Assembly (NCBI GenBank): GCA_008694505.1
Contig: VZDJ01007747.1
Coordinates: forward strand, 30,112,574 to 30,176,573
DNA: 64,000 nucleotides
Source of the DNA: Cyanoderma ruficeps
Taxonomy: Eukaryota; Chordata; Aves; Passeriformes; Timaliidae
Direction: 5' to 3'
The notes beneath the pieces were generated by a model. That model saw only the letters and a list, made by a program, of their open reading frames with translations. It was not told where the DNA came from and made no database searches. Below, one piece after another: positions 49,471 through 63,506 of this stretch (position 1 is the first letter of the stretch; each line of letters starts with the position of its first letter). A program made the translations under genes and the position numbers.

Positions 49471-51542
49471 ATGGTCCCAAAAGTGGAATCGTTGCCCTTT
49501 CTTTAGAGAGGCTTATTGTGCCTGTGCTACCATGGGAAGACTTAAGTGCAACCAAGTAGTGTGCAAGAAGGTCAATTAAAAGGGATCTAGTTTAAGATAT
49601 TTATCTACTTAACTGGCAATCAAAAGTTTGAAAGATCTACCAATAATTCACATTTAAAAAGCACAGAATGTACTGTCATGAGAACAACAATCTGCTGCTT
49701 TTATGAATCCTGACAGCACTGAAATACCAAGAAAGGGTGTTCTTCCAGAAGTCTTAGTGAGGTGTGGACCCAGGAGCTGCATGGACCTGGACCCATGAGA
49801 AAAGGGAAAGCAAAAAAATGGGAGGTGAATAAGACTAAAGTAGTTGTTCTTGCTTGGAAGTCTGCAAGGGTTCAGACAATATTTCTAAATTATTTGTGAG
49901 AAATGATTATAGATATTCCCATGTAAAGTTTCTGAAGTAGAAAACAAGGCAAAAATAGAAGTGACGGTAGTTTGATGAGCAAATATCTTTTAGTCTTTGT
50001 TAACCTCAGATGCTTTGCAGCTGATTAAATGTTATGAGGATAGTACTATCCATAAAAATTTTGATATAAGAAGTGTTAGTATGGTTGGTGTGCTGAAGTT
50101 CACTGTGGGGTTGTTTTGGTTCAAAAAACTTGAATCACAGCTGTGATTGCTGTGAAAGACAAGCAGATACCAAACACAGCAGCGTTGCTGGGAGTGGATC
50201 TTTATTCATCATTGCAGTGACAGAAGAATTTGGAAGAATGGTTCATCTTTCATCTTGATTCTCATACTCCTTCAGTGTCTAGGGCATATCTACTACATAC
50301 ACTAATTAGTAGCTTTCAATTAACCACCTTTTGAAGTTCATAACTTCTGAAACCTTTATTTTTCTGGTTTGAACTTGTTAGTAGACATAGTGGACACAAG
50401 AAACAATGTCATTTTTTCATTGTTATTTGTAGGAAATACCATAACTGTGTTGATACAGTTTAATGAACATACGCTTGAAAATTTTGCTTAAATATAAGGC
50501 AAGGATTATTAAACCAGTGAGCTCCTTTTTCCAAGACAGTGCACCCTAACTGTTGTGTTCAGGTTCAGAATCTTGCATCTTTATTGACTCTTGAGGCATG
50601 GCTTTCCATTCTCTCTGAGGTTTTGTTTTGTGGTGTTTTCGTTTTGTTTTTAATTATTATTATCAATGTTAAGGTAGATAGAAAGTGTTGGTTATCTGTG
50701 GAGTTTGTCGCCAAGTGCCACTTCACTAACATCTTGATTAGTAGTGCCTGGATTAATTATTACCTCATCTTTTGCCAAAAATGATATTTTTTTCCCCAAA
50801 CTGATACTTAAAATTGCAGCACTTGGTGAGTAGTTGTCTGATTAGAATCAAACTGCCCTGAGTTATCTTGAATCTTGATTCTTGTGGGATTCCTCTATTA
50901 AGATAAGTACTACTTCTATTAGATCTTTTTGGATTATTGGATCGCTGCAGAGATACATAGCTGAAAGTAGATCACTGTTGTGTATATCTGCTGCATTTTA
51001 ATTCAGTTAATTTTCTTTTATGTTGACTCTATTTTGAACAAACTAATTTTAAATACAGTGACAATACAAGTTTTATATAACTTCTTGGTTTTTTGAATGG
51101 GTTAGGAATGATGCAAATGAGTAATTATATGCATTTTGGAAATACTGATTTCTTCCTTATCACTGGTCAAGCTCTTACATTTTCAGCAGATTAGCTACCG
51201 TCCCTTTAGCATTTACCATTTCTTTTTTTCCCAGTGAAGTACTTTTGAGTACAATAGTCTCTAAAAAAGGAGAAAATAAGAGAAATAGTGGAAATTAGGA
51301 TAAGCGAATAGCATCCGAGGATGCTGGCCAGGTTCCTTCATTCTATACACCATTGTAGTTAGTGGTTAATGATGATACAAGTTGGGCAAGCTCACTTAAT
51401 TTACAAAATGCTTTGGGCTGTGTTTGCCATGAAGCATGTTATTGTCCCAGTAATTTAGGTCAGTATGATGAGAATCTTCGGTTACAATTCAGAAAAAAAA
51501 TTCCTAATTTAATTTCAACTGGTAAGAGATCAAGTAATTTTG

Positions 51543-51603
51543 TTCATGACTGAGGAAGAGAAGCAGACATGGTTATTTCATGATTGAGGAAGAAAAGCAG
51601 ACA
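51543..51603. repeat. Local direct duplication, 34-bp spacing
   Basis: A 27-bp word starting 'ttcatgactgaggaagagaa' at 51543 recurs at 51577 with two substitutions. It is a small tandem duplication inside ADGRA3 intron 1. Confidence 0.85.
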
Positions 51604-52751
51604 CAGGAAGAGGAGTATTAAAGTATGGAAATGTGTTTATGTGGGAGTAGGCAATGTGTAGGATTTCTGGCAGTACTGTAAATTGGTTTTCCTTTACGAT
51701 CCAGGTAGAACTAGCTGTTACTTTATGGGGCATTTAGGCCAAATCCCAAGGTGAATTCAAGTTCATTTATAGCTAAGGAAAGGACATCTTTCCTAGCATT
51801 ATGTAATAACAACCAATTTGGATGCAAATGAAGGCTGAACACCATAGATGGTTTTGACCTTTGTAGGTTAAGCAGACAGATGAGATGCTTTTGCTTTTAA
51901 GATAGCAAAACAGGGTGAATGTAACTGGTTTGTCTGACATGCTCTTCATTTCAGTAGGTACTGAAACCATTGCCATGTTGCACATTTTAGTGAGGAATGC
52001 GCTGAACTCTTGTAATAGAAGCCTGAGATAAAATATCTGTTGCTGTTGTGTTTTCTAGTGCAAACTCAAATGATGGTGGTGGATACTTCTTTGAACTTGT
52101 TGGCTATTAGCCATTACTTTGTTTTTTGGAAAAGAATGTGTAAGTCTCCTGAAGACGAGCCCATGAAGCTTATTATTTGCTGAGAATATTATTTACTTGT
52201 TACATATGTTATTAGAACGGGAATCTAAATAAACAAAGGAAAAGCAAATGTACTCAGTAAGGAATTGCATTTCTGAATCAGGAGGCTTATTGCTCTGCAA
52301 ACAACTTTGCTTAAGCGCACATCCTCATAGGAGCATGGGCGTATCAGTGTTTGCACTTAAAAAAGCGTTAGGATTTACAGAGCTTTTGCCTGGGTTAATG
52401 TTCAGAGCTTTTCAAAGATACGTTTAACTGGGTTACTGTCAGGAAACATCTTAAAATGTTACAATTTTCATTCATCTCCTAAATAAATCACATCAAACTA
52501 CATCCATTAAGAAGCTCATACACATATTTACTTGGTCTTCCAGATGTCTGTGCACTTTTTCCATTTATGACACAAATTTAAAATTCAAAAGTTTCAAGGC
52601 AAAATGTCGCTGATATTGCATGAAGCTACTTGTATCGCAGTGTGTGATTACTTTGTAATTATCTGAGTTGTGTAATGTAAATGTCCTCTGTGGAAGTTTG
52701 CCTCTTTTAAAGTAAATTTCTATTTACTAACTTGGTGATACTCTTGATAGC

Positions 52752-52844
52752 TGTTGGTTTGGTGTTTTTTGTTGTTGTTGGGGTTTTTTTGTTTTGTTTT
52801 GTTGTTTGGTTTGGTTTTGGTTGTTTTTTGTTTGTTTGTTTTTC
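52752..52844 (+). repeat. T/G low-complexity tract
   Basis: About 90 bp composed almost only of T and G, in units of GTTTT, GTTG and GGTTTT. Strand asymmetry is extreme. The minus strand is a C/A tract. It is probably slippage-derived. Confidence 0.85.
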
Positions 52845-55800
52845 TGAATAGTCAATTTTAGACTATCAAAGTGCTCAGTACTAATAATTTGGGCAGGAGC
52901 ATTTTTGAAGGTACAAGGTGCTAATCCCCATTAAGTCTTCAAATTTTCTTTCACTGGTGGATACACAGGCTATGCAAAATGCATCTTACTTATGAACACA
53001 AGGCAGTACAGAGATAGTACCTGAGAACTGTAGCCACAATGTAGTAATTCACAAGTACATGTATGTGCTTTTTTAGCAGTGACATCTGACTCCTAAAAAT
53101 CATTAGTGTGTCATTTACTGATAGGCTTGTGTTCTATACTTCTGTTAGATTTTTTGTCTTTTACCTTGTTGAGAAAATAACCGATTTCTTGCTTTTCTGT
53201 ATGTGTTTTTCCAACATGGATTCGTGGCTTTGAGCTTGTTATAGGATATTGAGTGCATGTAGTAGTCTCTTCTTGTGTACACTTTTGTATGTATTTGAGT
53301 ATTGCAAGAAAACTCTGATGTCACACTATGAACAGTGTTTTCTTCTAAATTGCAATATTTCCATCTGAAAAATTATTCAGCTTTGGAAGACATCATGCCA
53401 CATGGTTTGTATGTGTCCACTGGGATACACTGTCAAGATTGAATAGTGTTTTCCTATTTCATGAAGTGCTGCATTAATGACTTTAACATACATGGTGGTT
53501 TTGTAACTGGCAATAGTCTTCATGCAATCTTGTATTCAATTATTGTATTGATTCATACTTCTTTTTAATTAAAAAAACCCCTCTTCTGTATATGCATTTT
53601 TAAATTCTTTTATGTCTTTCACAATGAGATAGATGATTGTACTTTTGATGAAATACGTGAGATAATTAGAAATATGGCTTCTGTACCATAGATACAAGTG
53701 TAGCAGTTGTTACAAGCCTGGGGCTCAGGTTTTGCATCAGAGCTGTGTATTGGTTACTATTGAGTTGGAAATAGGGTAGAAGGACAGAGCTAAGTGCAGC
53801 AAAATTCTGGAGAGCAAACTTAAGTTTTTGTAGTGGAACTTTTTTTTTTTAATTCTCAGAGCTGCCATATTATTGTGAAATTGCCCAATACCTTTGTTCC
53901 TAAGTAGATAGCCATATAAGCAATGCTCTTCGTGTATTCATTAGCCCTTAAATTAGCCCTAAATTGACTATTAAATGTTGAATGTGTTATGCTGTTTCTA
54001 ACCTCAGGAAGACAGATTTTAATCTTCACAAATAATACTTTTTTATTTTATTGTTGACTTTTATTGATCAGTAGTATTCTTGGGTTTGCTTCAGAACTGC
54101 AAAATACTAAAATTTTTATTTTTATTTAATGCCAAGAGTAAAAGAATTGTCCTAGAATTTGTGCCGCAGTGATGAAGAACGAATAACTTCTTATGTCTCG
54201 TTGCCTGCAGTTTGCTCATGTCTCAGAGGTTATTTTTGTAATTTAAGGCAGCTATGGAGCTGCAAGTTTAGATTTTTCAGAATTGAATGGTTGTCATATG
54301 TATTTTGCATGGGCCAGATATGTTGCAGGTTCATGGATTTGTCGTTACTGCCTTATATAGTCTACCTTCATCATTCGAGTCTATGGGTTTTTAATCTATT
54401 CAGTTTAAATGCATTTTTTGTGCTACTAGTTAATCCATGAAGATTAAAAACAGTTGAGCATTTCTTTTCATCAGTGATAATAAATTGTTTAAGAATGACA
54501 CATAAAGTATGTTTCTGTGAGTTTTGCTTTCTGTATTGAGATAAATAATTCTAAATTTATTTTTAAAAATTATACAATCTATTAAATGTCTCTAGTCTTT
54601 ATATAGTAAATAGCTGAGAATTTAATTTTCACCTTGTATGCACTGTTTGGGTGTTTAGCAGTGAAAACTGCAATGTCTTGTTGCTCTGGAGTGCTAGAGA
54701 TCATATCCTGTATTAATTACTGTTTATATGGATCGCTGTGTTGTGGCCTCTCCTTGTGCACTGCCGTCGGGCATGTCCAGCGGTGCAGTACAGCGCTGTC
54801 CTACACAGCTCCAGGCTGCCCTGGAGCAAGGCAGGTGCCAGTGCACTGCAGTGCAGGGCTTTTGGGTCCCCAGGGAGCAGAACACCTGCCTTGGTTCTGT
54901 GTGTGATCCAAGCTGGTCAGCCAGTTTTGGCTGGGCTGCAGTGTTGTCACTTCTGGAGTAGGAACTTGGCCTTAAGACAGACCAAGAGCTTTTTTAGGGG
55001 GGAGTGAAACTCAAACATAATGAATGCAGACTGATTAAAGACGTTTAAGGAATAGGCACCTTAATTCCACAGCTGTGTCTGCACTGGGGCAGTGTGTTCT
55101 AGGATTCATCCAGACTCCAGGTGGCTGAGGCCAGTGCTGTCTTCAGGTGTTTTGTCTAAGAGTACAGTCTGTGGCCTCTGCTAGGTCACTTCAGTCGAAG
55201 AAAGAAGGTGCTTCGAGGTAGGAGGAGGGAGGTTAGAGTCTAGGTACAGAGTGAATAAGCTCAGGAAGATTGGATTAAGAGACAGAAGCTGTTGCTGGGA
55301 GTTGGGGTGGAAGTGTGGGTTTCTTTGATGAAAGAATAGATTTGTCACTTATCCATTTTGAATGGATTTGTCACTTGTGGAGGTGAGAAACCAGAAAACT
55401 TAACAGGGAATGAAGGCAGAACAGATAAGGTACTGAAGGTTGAGGTGTAAACTGGCTTGATGTGATATCAGCAAGATTCTTGGAAATTCAGCAACTACCC
55501 CCAAAATCACTAAAGACAGGATTAATATCCCTATGCCAGTAGCAAAAGATGGATCATGTGAGGAATGGTAGTGGTATAACACAGTCCAGGAAAGTTCTTA
55601 CGGTGCTCTCCACCTTAACTCTTTCTCCGAGATACAAGAACTCCTTATTAGTTTTGCCCATGTTTTTATAGAGTATGCTTTACCTTGAAACTTAGTATCA
55701 GGCAGAGTTTTTGCAAGTTACACTTAGGTTTCTAAAAGTGTCCGGTGTAGACATTCTGGACAACTTATTCCAGTACTCGAAGTGTTGTTTTAGGATAGCA

Positions 55801-57978
55801 GCCTCTGGTGCTAACAGGAATTTAAAGCAATTCTCAAACTTATGTGCTGATGGGCTCATTGATGTTTCTATGGGTTGTGGTGACCTGAGTGATGATGTAC
55901 TGGAGGCCCCCTTCAACCGCCTCTTCCTGCTTCTGACACAGGGATGATGAGATGCAAGGGCTGAGAAGATTTCACCCTCTGAGTGGGGAATGTTGTATCA
56001 GCATCCAGCTGTTGGTAAAACTGTAGCGTAAACTGGAGCTGGTGTGTTCATGCCTTCACCTCCCAGTCTGTCGCTGTGTGGATATTTGTGGATTTTTTCA
56101 CTCCCCTCCCTGGCTGCAGTACTAGCATTTGTCTGGCTCTGTGCCTAGTCAGTTCAGGGAGCTTAGCTACCTAAAAACTGGTTACTTCTGTAGGATTAGG
56201 GTATAAATTTTTGTAAATGTATCTTTGTGTGCCAGCAGCTGACAGGAAGTGCTTGTTAACGTGTCTAGACAAAGCACTTTCCAGAGAGCGGGTATACCTG
56301 ATAGGAAATGTGAATACATGTGACACTGGGTGTGACAGTCTATGCTTTAATTAGTACTACTGTGATATGACACAGAGAATTTATTAGTTTAGCGGCTATA
56401 GCAGCCAAAGTTGGGAGTGGCTGGCAAGGCATTTGTGTACAGTGTTTTGTGTGAAGCAAGTTACTTTTGTGCCTGTATGTATGGAGCTTTTTGGGGTCAG
56501 GCAAACTTGCAGTGAACTGCAAATCAGTGGAAATCCTAAAAAAGTATACAGCTGGTGGCTAAGTAGGAAAATCAGGAGGGAGCAGAAGGTAGTAAAACAA
56601 GACAATTACTACAGAAAAAGTTGATCATGATATCTTAAAATGATGCAGGTGCTACAGATATAACCAGGGGGGAGAAAACTTGAAGGAAGCTTCCTAAAAT
56701 GAAGTGGTCACAAAGGTTAGACTCCCAGTGCTTTTTATTTGCTTTAGAAATGGCAACACAGAGTTAGTGTTGGAAGAAATTGGGAGCAGCTGTGTCCTCT
56801 GAATTTTCTCTTTGGTAGGCTTTTGAACCTGGGATAAGTACAGGAAAGAAGGAAAAGTTTGGTTGGCAATTTTGTAATTTCACAAGAATTTATTTTGAAA
56901 TGAGTATTATTTTCGGCAACACTGCTACTCATTCTTGCATTCTATTTTGCCCCTCAGTTCTGTCCTTTTCTAAGATGATTTTTATTTAGACTTTTACATT
57001 GAAAACTTGCTGTGTTGCTCCAGTGATGGGCACTGTATTTCACTAGAAATAATTTCTGTCCTTAAGAATGGTTTGTTTTTAATGAAAAGCAATAAATAAA
57101 GTGTGTTGCCGCATACTGAATATTAAGAAAAAAATTCTTTAATGGCACTGCATAGTGAGCATCACTGCTTGAATGATCCAGGGACTGTGTAGGAAAAATA
57201 AAGATTCCTCATTAGATTATATAAATTTAGCACATTACCAGTTAAAAATGGAGCAGTATAAATAGACACAGTTTTAATTCTGTAATTTCATTACTTCTGA
57301 GAGGTTTAGTTTACAATTTTAATATTGTTTAATATGCATAATAATGAAAGATTGCAGGAAATCTTCTATCTGTTGCAAACTTCTATTTTGCAAATGTTTC
57401 ATTGCTAAGCTTCCTCAATTATAATGTTTTTGTTGAATTGGAAAATATTGTCTCCTTTTGTTCGAGTTTTGGAATGATTCATAGTTCTTTCTCTGTATAA
57501 AACTTAAGGAGTGCTTTCATTTCAGAGTTACTTTTACGCAAGTACTGTTTGTGTTCAGTCTAGGTTTCTTTCGCTTTGACACCAGTAACTCACTAGAAGG
57601 CAAATTAGTAACTGCTGAAAAATACTGGGTTTATATCCTTGTTAAAATCGCAGTTTCCACAAGATAAACTCTGAGAAATGTTTCTTTTTCCATGTTCACG
57701 ACTTTCAGCAGAAAGCATTTTTCTGGGTTACCAGATGGTTATTTTAATCTGACTTTTGCTGGTGGCCACTTTCCCAGTTGTTAGAGTATGCAGTCACTGT
57801 GAGTTGATCTGATTTATTATCTATTTCCTGGCTCACCATTTGAGTTTTTTAAAATGTGTTTTGGAAGCTACTTCAGCGTTTAGCCAACAGTTACGCTGTT
57901 GCCCAGGCTTCGTACAGGCTTCTTGGTGGCCATTTTGACTATTCAGTAATAGTGTTAGTGGGTATGTGTGTGTGTGGG

Positions 57979-58033
57979 TAATATCCTCTGGGTTAGGATT
58001 CATTCATTCAATAATATCCTCTGGGTTAGGATT
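57979..58033. repeat. Exact local duplication, 33-bp spacing
   Basis: A 22-bp word beginning 'taatatcctctgggttagga' occurs at 57979-58000 and again, without any difference, at 58012-58033. A 'cattcattcaa' spacer separates the copies, and a TG run lies just before the first. Identity of the copies implies a recent event. Confidence 0.9.
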
Positions 58034-61000
58034 TGTTGGTGATGTTAGGAAATGCACTGTGAATTACTGTCTAGTTGACTGCTATCTTAGTGATAGTTGT
58101 TTTATAACTGACGAGCCAAAATAATTTCACAGAACAAAACTTTTTCTACATGGTTCTTATTACTTCATTCTAATGGTAAAAATGGATCCAGCCATTATTT
58201 TTTTTCACCCTCTCTATGAGAAAGAAAAGTTAGTACATCATCTTTAGTATCTATTGCTAAAATTCCTCATAGTACAAAGGACAGACTTTGGGATGGGCTG
58301 CATTTATGTTTTGCGTGCTGGGCATCTACTGCTAAAAGTCTTGCCAATAAGTTAAGAGTCACAGTTGAATTTCTTTTCAGTTTTGCCAAGGTTGTCTGCC
58401 AGTTTATACAGCAAAATGGAAAATGGGCTTTTTGATCCTAGCTGTATTCAACAAAGAAACATTTCAGCAATGTTTTTGGAATAGGTGAAAAGCTGGCGTG
58501 AGTTGGGGGGATTTGAGGGGGTTGATAGTTTCTTTTCTTGAGGTACATTGTTTCAGATCACCTCTTGGTCTCTCTACCGCTCTTCTGATCAGAGGAAGAG
58601 GGAAGTGCCTTCTTTTAAGGTGACTTGAGATGTCCATAATTCTTTCTAGAACCTACTTTTCAGCTGCTTCTTCCAGGTTTTTTTGTGTTCATTCCCATGG
58701 CCATGTCTTTTTAACACGGGTAACTATCATTACCTGCATTAGTTCCACATTTTATTTTCTCATATATAATATTGGACATGAGAAATGTGTTTGTTCCAAT
58801 CAGGTGTTGTTGATTATTTAAAAGAAAAGAAAATAAAAGTCTCATATGAAGCTAATAGGAAATATGGAGCAACAGTGATGTTGGGCTGTGGAAACCCCTT
58901 CATGAAATCTTCAGTGACATAATTTATGTTTCAAAGTCATTTGTTAAAGAGTTGAGTAAGATGGGGATGAGTGCAGCTCTCATCTCAATGGAAGCTCTTT
59001 ACTGTTTTCTCTTTAGACTTCTTAATGATGGAAAAGTTAGTGTATTCTCAGAATTACTTGCCTCTTTAGAAAAATTATGGTCTTAAACTAGTAACTTAGA
59101 ATTATTATTGATCACAAATAATACCCTCTGCCTGAGTGGTACATAATAGTCCATCATTTCTTACATTAATGCACAGAAACCGTGAAAGTGACTATAAAAC
59201 ATCTACTTTGAGGTGAATGCTTTATTATGTTTTGTCTTCTTGTGCCATATCTCTTAATACTTCAAATAATGTATAGACTATATATTAATAGCAAGTTTTA
59301 AACTGCATTTTTTTAAGATTACACAACATTTTTCGGTGATGAAGTGTTTTAGGTTATATGGAGTGTTGTAAAATCTATCATTGATTGCACTAAACCTTTA
59401 TGGTTGAGCAACTAACAGCCTCTGCAGAGAAAATACTAAATCAGTCTGACTGTAATTTGTAAATCACACTCAAGAGAGAAATTTACCTTGTACCCAGAAA
59501 TTCAAAGGCATCTACGTTAGGCCTGTTATTTTATGGGCAATGTCAGAAAACTTTTTTTTTTTCTTACAGAACTGTTATTTTTATTTAATTTAAATTTAGT
59601 TAAGTCAGTTACAGCTACTTTTGGAGTGGTTCTGGCTCCATTTTGAATAACTTCTTTTTCTGGAAAAAAATACAGGTATATCAGTAAATCTTAAGATGAA
59701 GTAAACTGTAACTCAGAAGTTAATTTCTGTGCTGCCGTGGATTGTAATTTGCTTGCTTGTTTTGACTTAGATCAACATTTGCTTGTGAAGGGTTTTTTTT
59801 CCTTAATTTCTCCTGAAGTCTGAAATTGGTATGAATTTTTTTTCTTGCTGCTGCTGTTATGCCTTATGTTCAGTTTTCATTAACTATTAATGATTTTTTA
59901 TAAGCTCCTTCATTTACTTCTTTATATATTATTACTATTTTTCTTCGTGCATGCATTTCTGAAACCAGGAAGGATGTTGAAGTAAAGATGTACTTTATTT
60001 GGTTTACTGAATGTATCCGGTACCTACCAATTTTACAAATAATACTTACTATTTAGGTGGAAACCTGTTTCTCTTTGAGTAGAAGGGGAAATAGTTTTAA
60101 AGACTTTAGGATGTGTAATTTTAATGCTTCAGGTTAAATTTTACTAGTTTTGTGGGCATTCCAGTTTGGAGATGATGATTATTATTACCACCAAACATAT
60201 GTGTATACTGGTTTTGTGTTGAATGCTGTGCCATTCTTGATGGAAAGATTCATTGAAATACATTTTTTAAGAGTATCTGGGCTTCCTTGGTTTCTACCTG
60301 TGTTTCTGAAAACCAGCACTCTTTCATTACTCTTTCCTTTGTTCATCTACGTTATCACAGCTGCAGCCAACGGAAAAATTTCCTTATTTTCTTTTTGTGA
60401 GGTAGCTTAATGTATTGGACTACAGAATTGTGTTGTCACAAGAGCAAATGCTCTTAGCTGACACTCTAGTAGATGTTACAGGCATTATAGCGATACAATA
60501 GCAATTTCTCTGTATACTTTTAAGTATTTTTTTCCCCTTTTTCCTTTCCATCATTCCTGTGATCAGTCTTCGCCTGGTATTATCTGACTGTACAGGATAC
60601 TGGGTTGATCACACTTGTGTAGTTGACATATAAATAAATCTCCTGGGAGATGCTCTGGATAAATGTGTAGTTTAACATTTGCAACTTGTGCAGTGGTGGA
60701 CACCAGGGATGACTTGAGATGAGCTGCAGAAATACATGATGTGGTTGGAAGGTGAGAAGAAGGAATGGAATCTCCTTATCTTAGCATCAGAACCTGCTAC
60801 CTTTGTTGAATGATTTAAGGTTAACTTCAAGAATTTTCAAACCTTCTTACCATCAGGCTGGAAATTAAAGGATTTTCATACAGTTTGTTCAGCTGTCTTG
60901 ACTTTGTGTATGTGAAATGGGAGAGATGGAGTCAGAGCCAGAAATTTTAGACAAAATAGGCCTGTTCGGTGTTAGTCTAAACTACAGAGACTTAAGGTAA

Positions 61001-61176
61001 TCTTTGAGAAACCTGGAGAAGAAAATTATGTAGTGTAATATGCAGTTGTGTCAAAATGATGCTGTTTTCATAGATTGCTATATCTATATTTTAGTTTTGT
61101 CTTATTCATTGTGTGTTTTGAAGTATTAATCCTTGTCATTACGTAGTAAATTTTATGCACTGGAGGAAAGAGGGGA

Positions 61177-61258
61177 GTGTGCGTGTGTGTTTGTGTGTGT
61201 GNCTACATCTCTACCAGCTATACACTTCCAGAGTGTGTGTTTGTGTGTGTGTGTGTGT
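61177..61258 (+). repeat. Paired TG microsatellites with an unresolved base
   Basis: Two (TG)n tracts, 61177-61201 and 61233-61258, each with an internal TTTG interruption, flank about 30 bp of unique sequence. Base 61202 is N, the only ambiguous base seen in the window, directly at the end of the first tract. It marks a local sequencing or assembly uncertainty. Confidence 0.9.
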
Positions 61259-61399
61259 TTGGTTTATAGCTGTTGTAAAGGACATCTGAAAGATGTAGTG
61301 GACTTGGAAAAAAAATCTCATGGTGACACCTTTAAGTGCAGAAGTAGCTGTCCAGCCTGAAGATGTAATTGGTGTAGATGAAGAAGTATGGAGACATGT

Positions 61400-62460
61400 T
61401 GGATATGAAGGATGCATTTGATAGAGGATCTGTCTGAAATTGAAGTGACTGTAGCTGTAGCAGAAGTCGTGGAACAATCTGACAGAATGAATAAATTTCC
61501 AGGACAAGATGGTGTGACTGAAGAGCTTTCAGAAAAACTCAGGGATGAAATTTCTGAAGTCTTGCTTGGAATGAACATGATTTTTGGGGACTGGCGGATA
61601 GCAAATGCTCATTTTTATAAGTGCATTACCATCTTCATGGTTCCACGTCTGATGTTTATGTTGAACAAATCAGTGGAATGTATAATAAATGTATTGGATA
61701 CCTGGATAAAGGTACCATGGAAAATTTACATCTTACGTAATGAGAAGCTCTTCCTCAGTCCTTTGGAATTCTTCAGAATCAGCAAAATATTTACAAAGTT
61801 GATGCAGCTGTTGTAATGAAACATGCTTTTCTAAAAGGTGTGTCTGTCCCTTGCCAAAGGCATTTGATGAAAAAAGTACGTCAGTCTTAAATGGAGGATC
61901 ATCAGATCAGCAGTTGACTTGCTAAAGGATAGGAAGAGGGTGTGGAAGTAAATCCTTCTCAGTGGAGTGGAGTCATAGAGACTTGTAACGCACAACTTAT
62001 TTCCTAATGACCTGTAAAACTGTGTGAGTGAGGGCTTGACATAGTTGAGTGAGTTGATTGATGTAATCATCATCATGTAAGGATGTAAGGATGAGGATAA
62101 AGTGAAGAATTTTGGAAGAAGTTTGTAAAAGTAATTGGGCAATAAAATGGCAGCAGCAGCACATTGTAAAAAAATGAAAAATGTATTGGGGACAAAACCA
62201 CTCCTGTCTTATATAAGGTGATGGGGCATTGAGCTGACCAGAAATCGTAAATTCTTAGCACAAGTGATAAAGGCAGATTATATGTTAGGAATTGCTAGGG
62301 AAATTATAGGAAACAGAACATTCCAGTATGCAGATTTGTGACTTGTCTATTTCTTGAGTACTATTTCATTTCTGGTGGTCTTACCTCACAATTTTTTTAG
62401 TGTAATAAAGCTGGAAAGAACTCAGAAATTATTAAGGTGGCACAAATGGCTTTTGTGTAA
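61400..62460 (+). mobile_element. Decayed ancient CR1/L3-type LINE, reverse transcriptase to 3' region
   Basis: Two separated matches are in the same order as the element. Near 61480-61620 the frame reads RMNKFPGQDGVTEELSEKL, LRDEISEVLLG and FGDWRIANAHFYK, which corresponds to the LINE 'K.PGPDGV..E.L..L..EI...L......EDWR.ANV.P..K' start of the reverse transcriptase domain. Near 62270-62430 the bases 'tatgttaggaattgctaggg', 'ataggaaacagaacattcca' and 'aagctggaaagaactcagaa' match the region leading to 'LEYC.QFW...LKKD...LE.VQR'. The catalytic YADD section between them is not recognisable, so the copy is broken or internally deleted. It has the same orientation as ADGRA3. Confidence 0.7.
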
Positions 62461-63506
62461 AGATTAATTAAGTAAAACATGGATTTTACCTATGCAAAGA
62501 GACATCTAGTTTTGTACATAATTGCACATGGTAAAAAAAAGGTAAGTAGATTGATTACTGCATGTTTCACTGTTTAGAAGTGGGGAACATTAAATAAAGC
62601 TGGCAGGAGATGTTTTCAAAACAAGTGAAATGAAGCATTTTTTATGGAATGGAGCATTGTACTGCAAACCCTTTCATAAGGAGTACTGCAGATGCCAAAA
62701 TTTGGCATGATTCGAAAGGAAAATAGGTTTGGGGTTTTTTTGGTTGTTGTTTGGTGTGTTTTGTGCTAAGTCGTTGTATAGAAAGAAGGTCCTTCTAAGT
62801 GAGGAAATATCAGCTCTACAAAGAATTTCCTACCTTGAGAATAATTGATATCTGCTGTGATCTGTGCAGATGGCTGTGATTGGAGAATAAGGGTGCTTGG
62901 CAAGATAGGTCTGATCCAGTTACTTCAGTGGAAGAAGGAATTTGTGGTTGTTTTGTCCTTTAAGAGAACGATATAAGAGTGTTTGCTGAGCTTATTTGGA
63001 GATGTTTTTAAAAGATTGCATTGAGGAGTAGGATGAATGTGTGAAAGATGGCTGGGAAAGGTAGTACAGTCTGGGGGAGGTGTGTGTGCATGGCTAAAAA
63101 GGAGTGCAGAGGAAATGGGAAGTAGGCAATATGCTGTTTGGTTTGGAAAACCAAAATGGATACAGAAGACAAGAATGATGAATGTCCTGATTGGTTCTTT
63201 AATACTTAATTTCTACTGTACCAGTTCTGGGGTCTTATTAGGATAATCCTAGATGGGTGTACTTCCTTTCAGATGTTATATATGTAAGCTTGCATGGTAC
63301 TTAAAACAGATGACATACAAAATTGTCTTTTTCTCCTTCATAATATTTAAGCAGTGCTGCTGCATACATCTCGAGACAATGAGCTAGGCATTGTAGTTTG
63401 ATACACATGCTGTCAAACAAAAAGAGTTACAAAGAAGTGTAAACTGCGGCAAAAAAATTTGTTACCAGTCTTATAATACATTGTTCTTGGTTGGTTTTGC
63501 TTACAG

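Larger units (their letters stand above)
48855..63506 (+). other. ADGRA3 intron 1
   Basis: A 14.65 kb GT-AG intron that starts GTGAGT inside the CpG island and ends with a pyrimidine/T-rich tract and TTACAG. Long first introns are usual for this gene. Contents recognised are a short CR1 3' end at 49.4 kb, two local duplications (51.5 and 58.0 kb), a T/G tract at 52.8 kb, TG microsatellites with one unresolved base at 61.2 kb, and a long decayed CR1 at 61.4-62.5 kb. A GC-richer patch at 54.73-54.95 kb is unassigned. No alternative exon was recognised. Confidence 0.9.
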
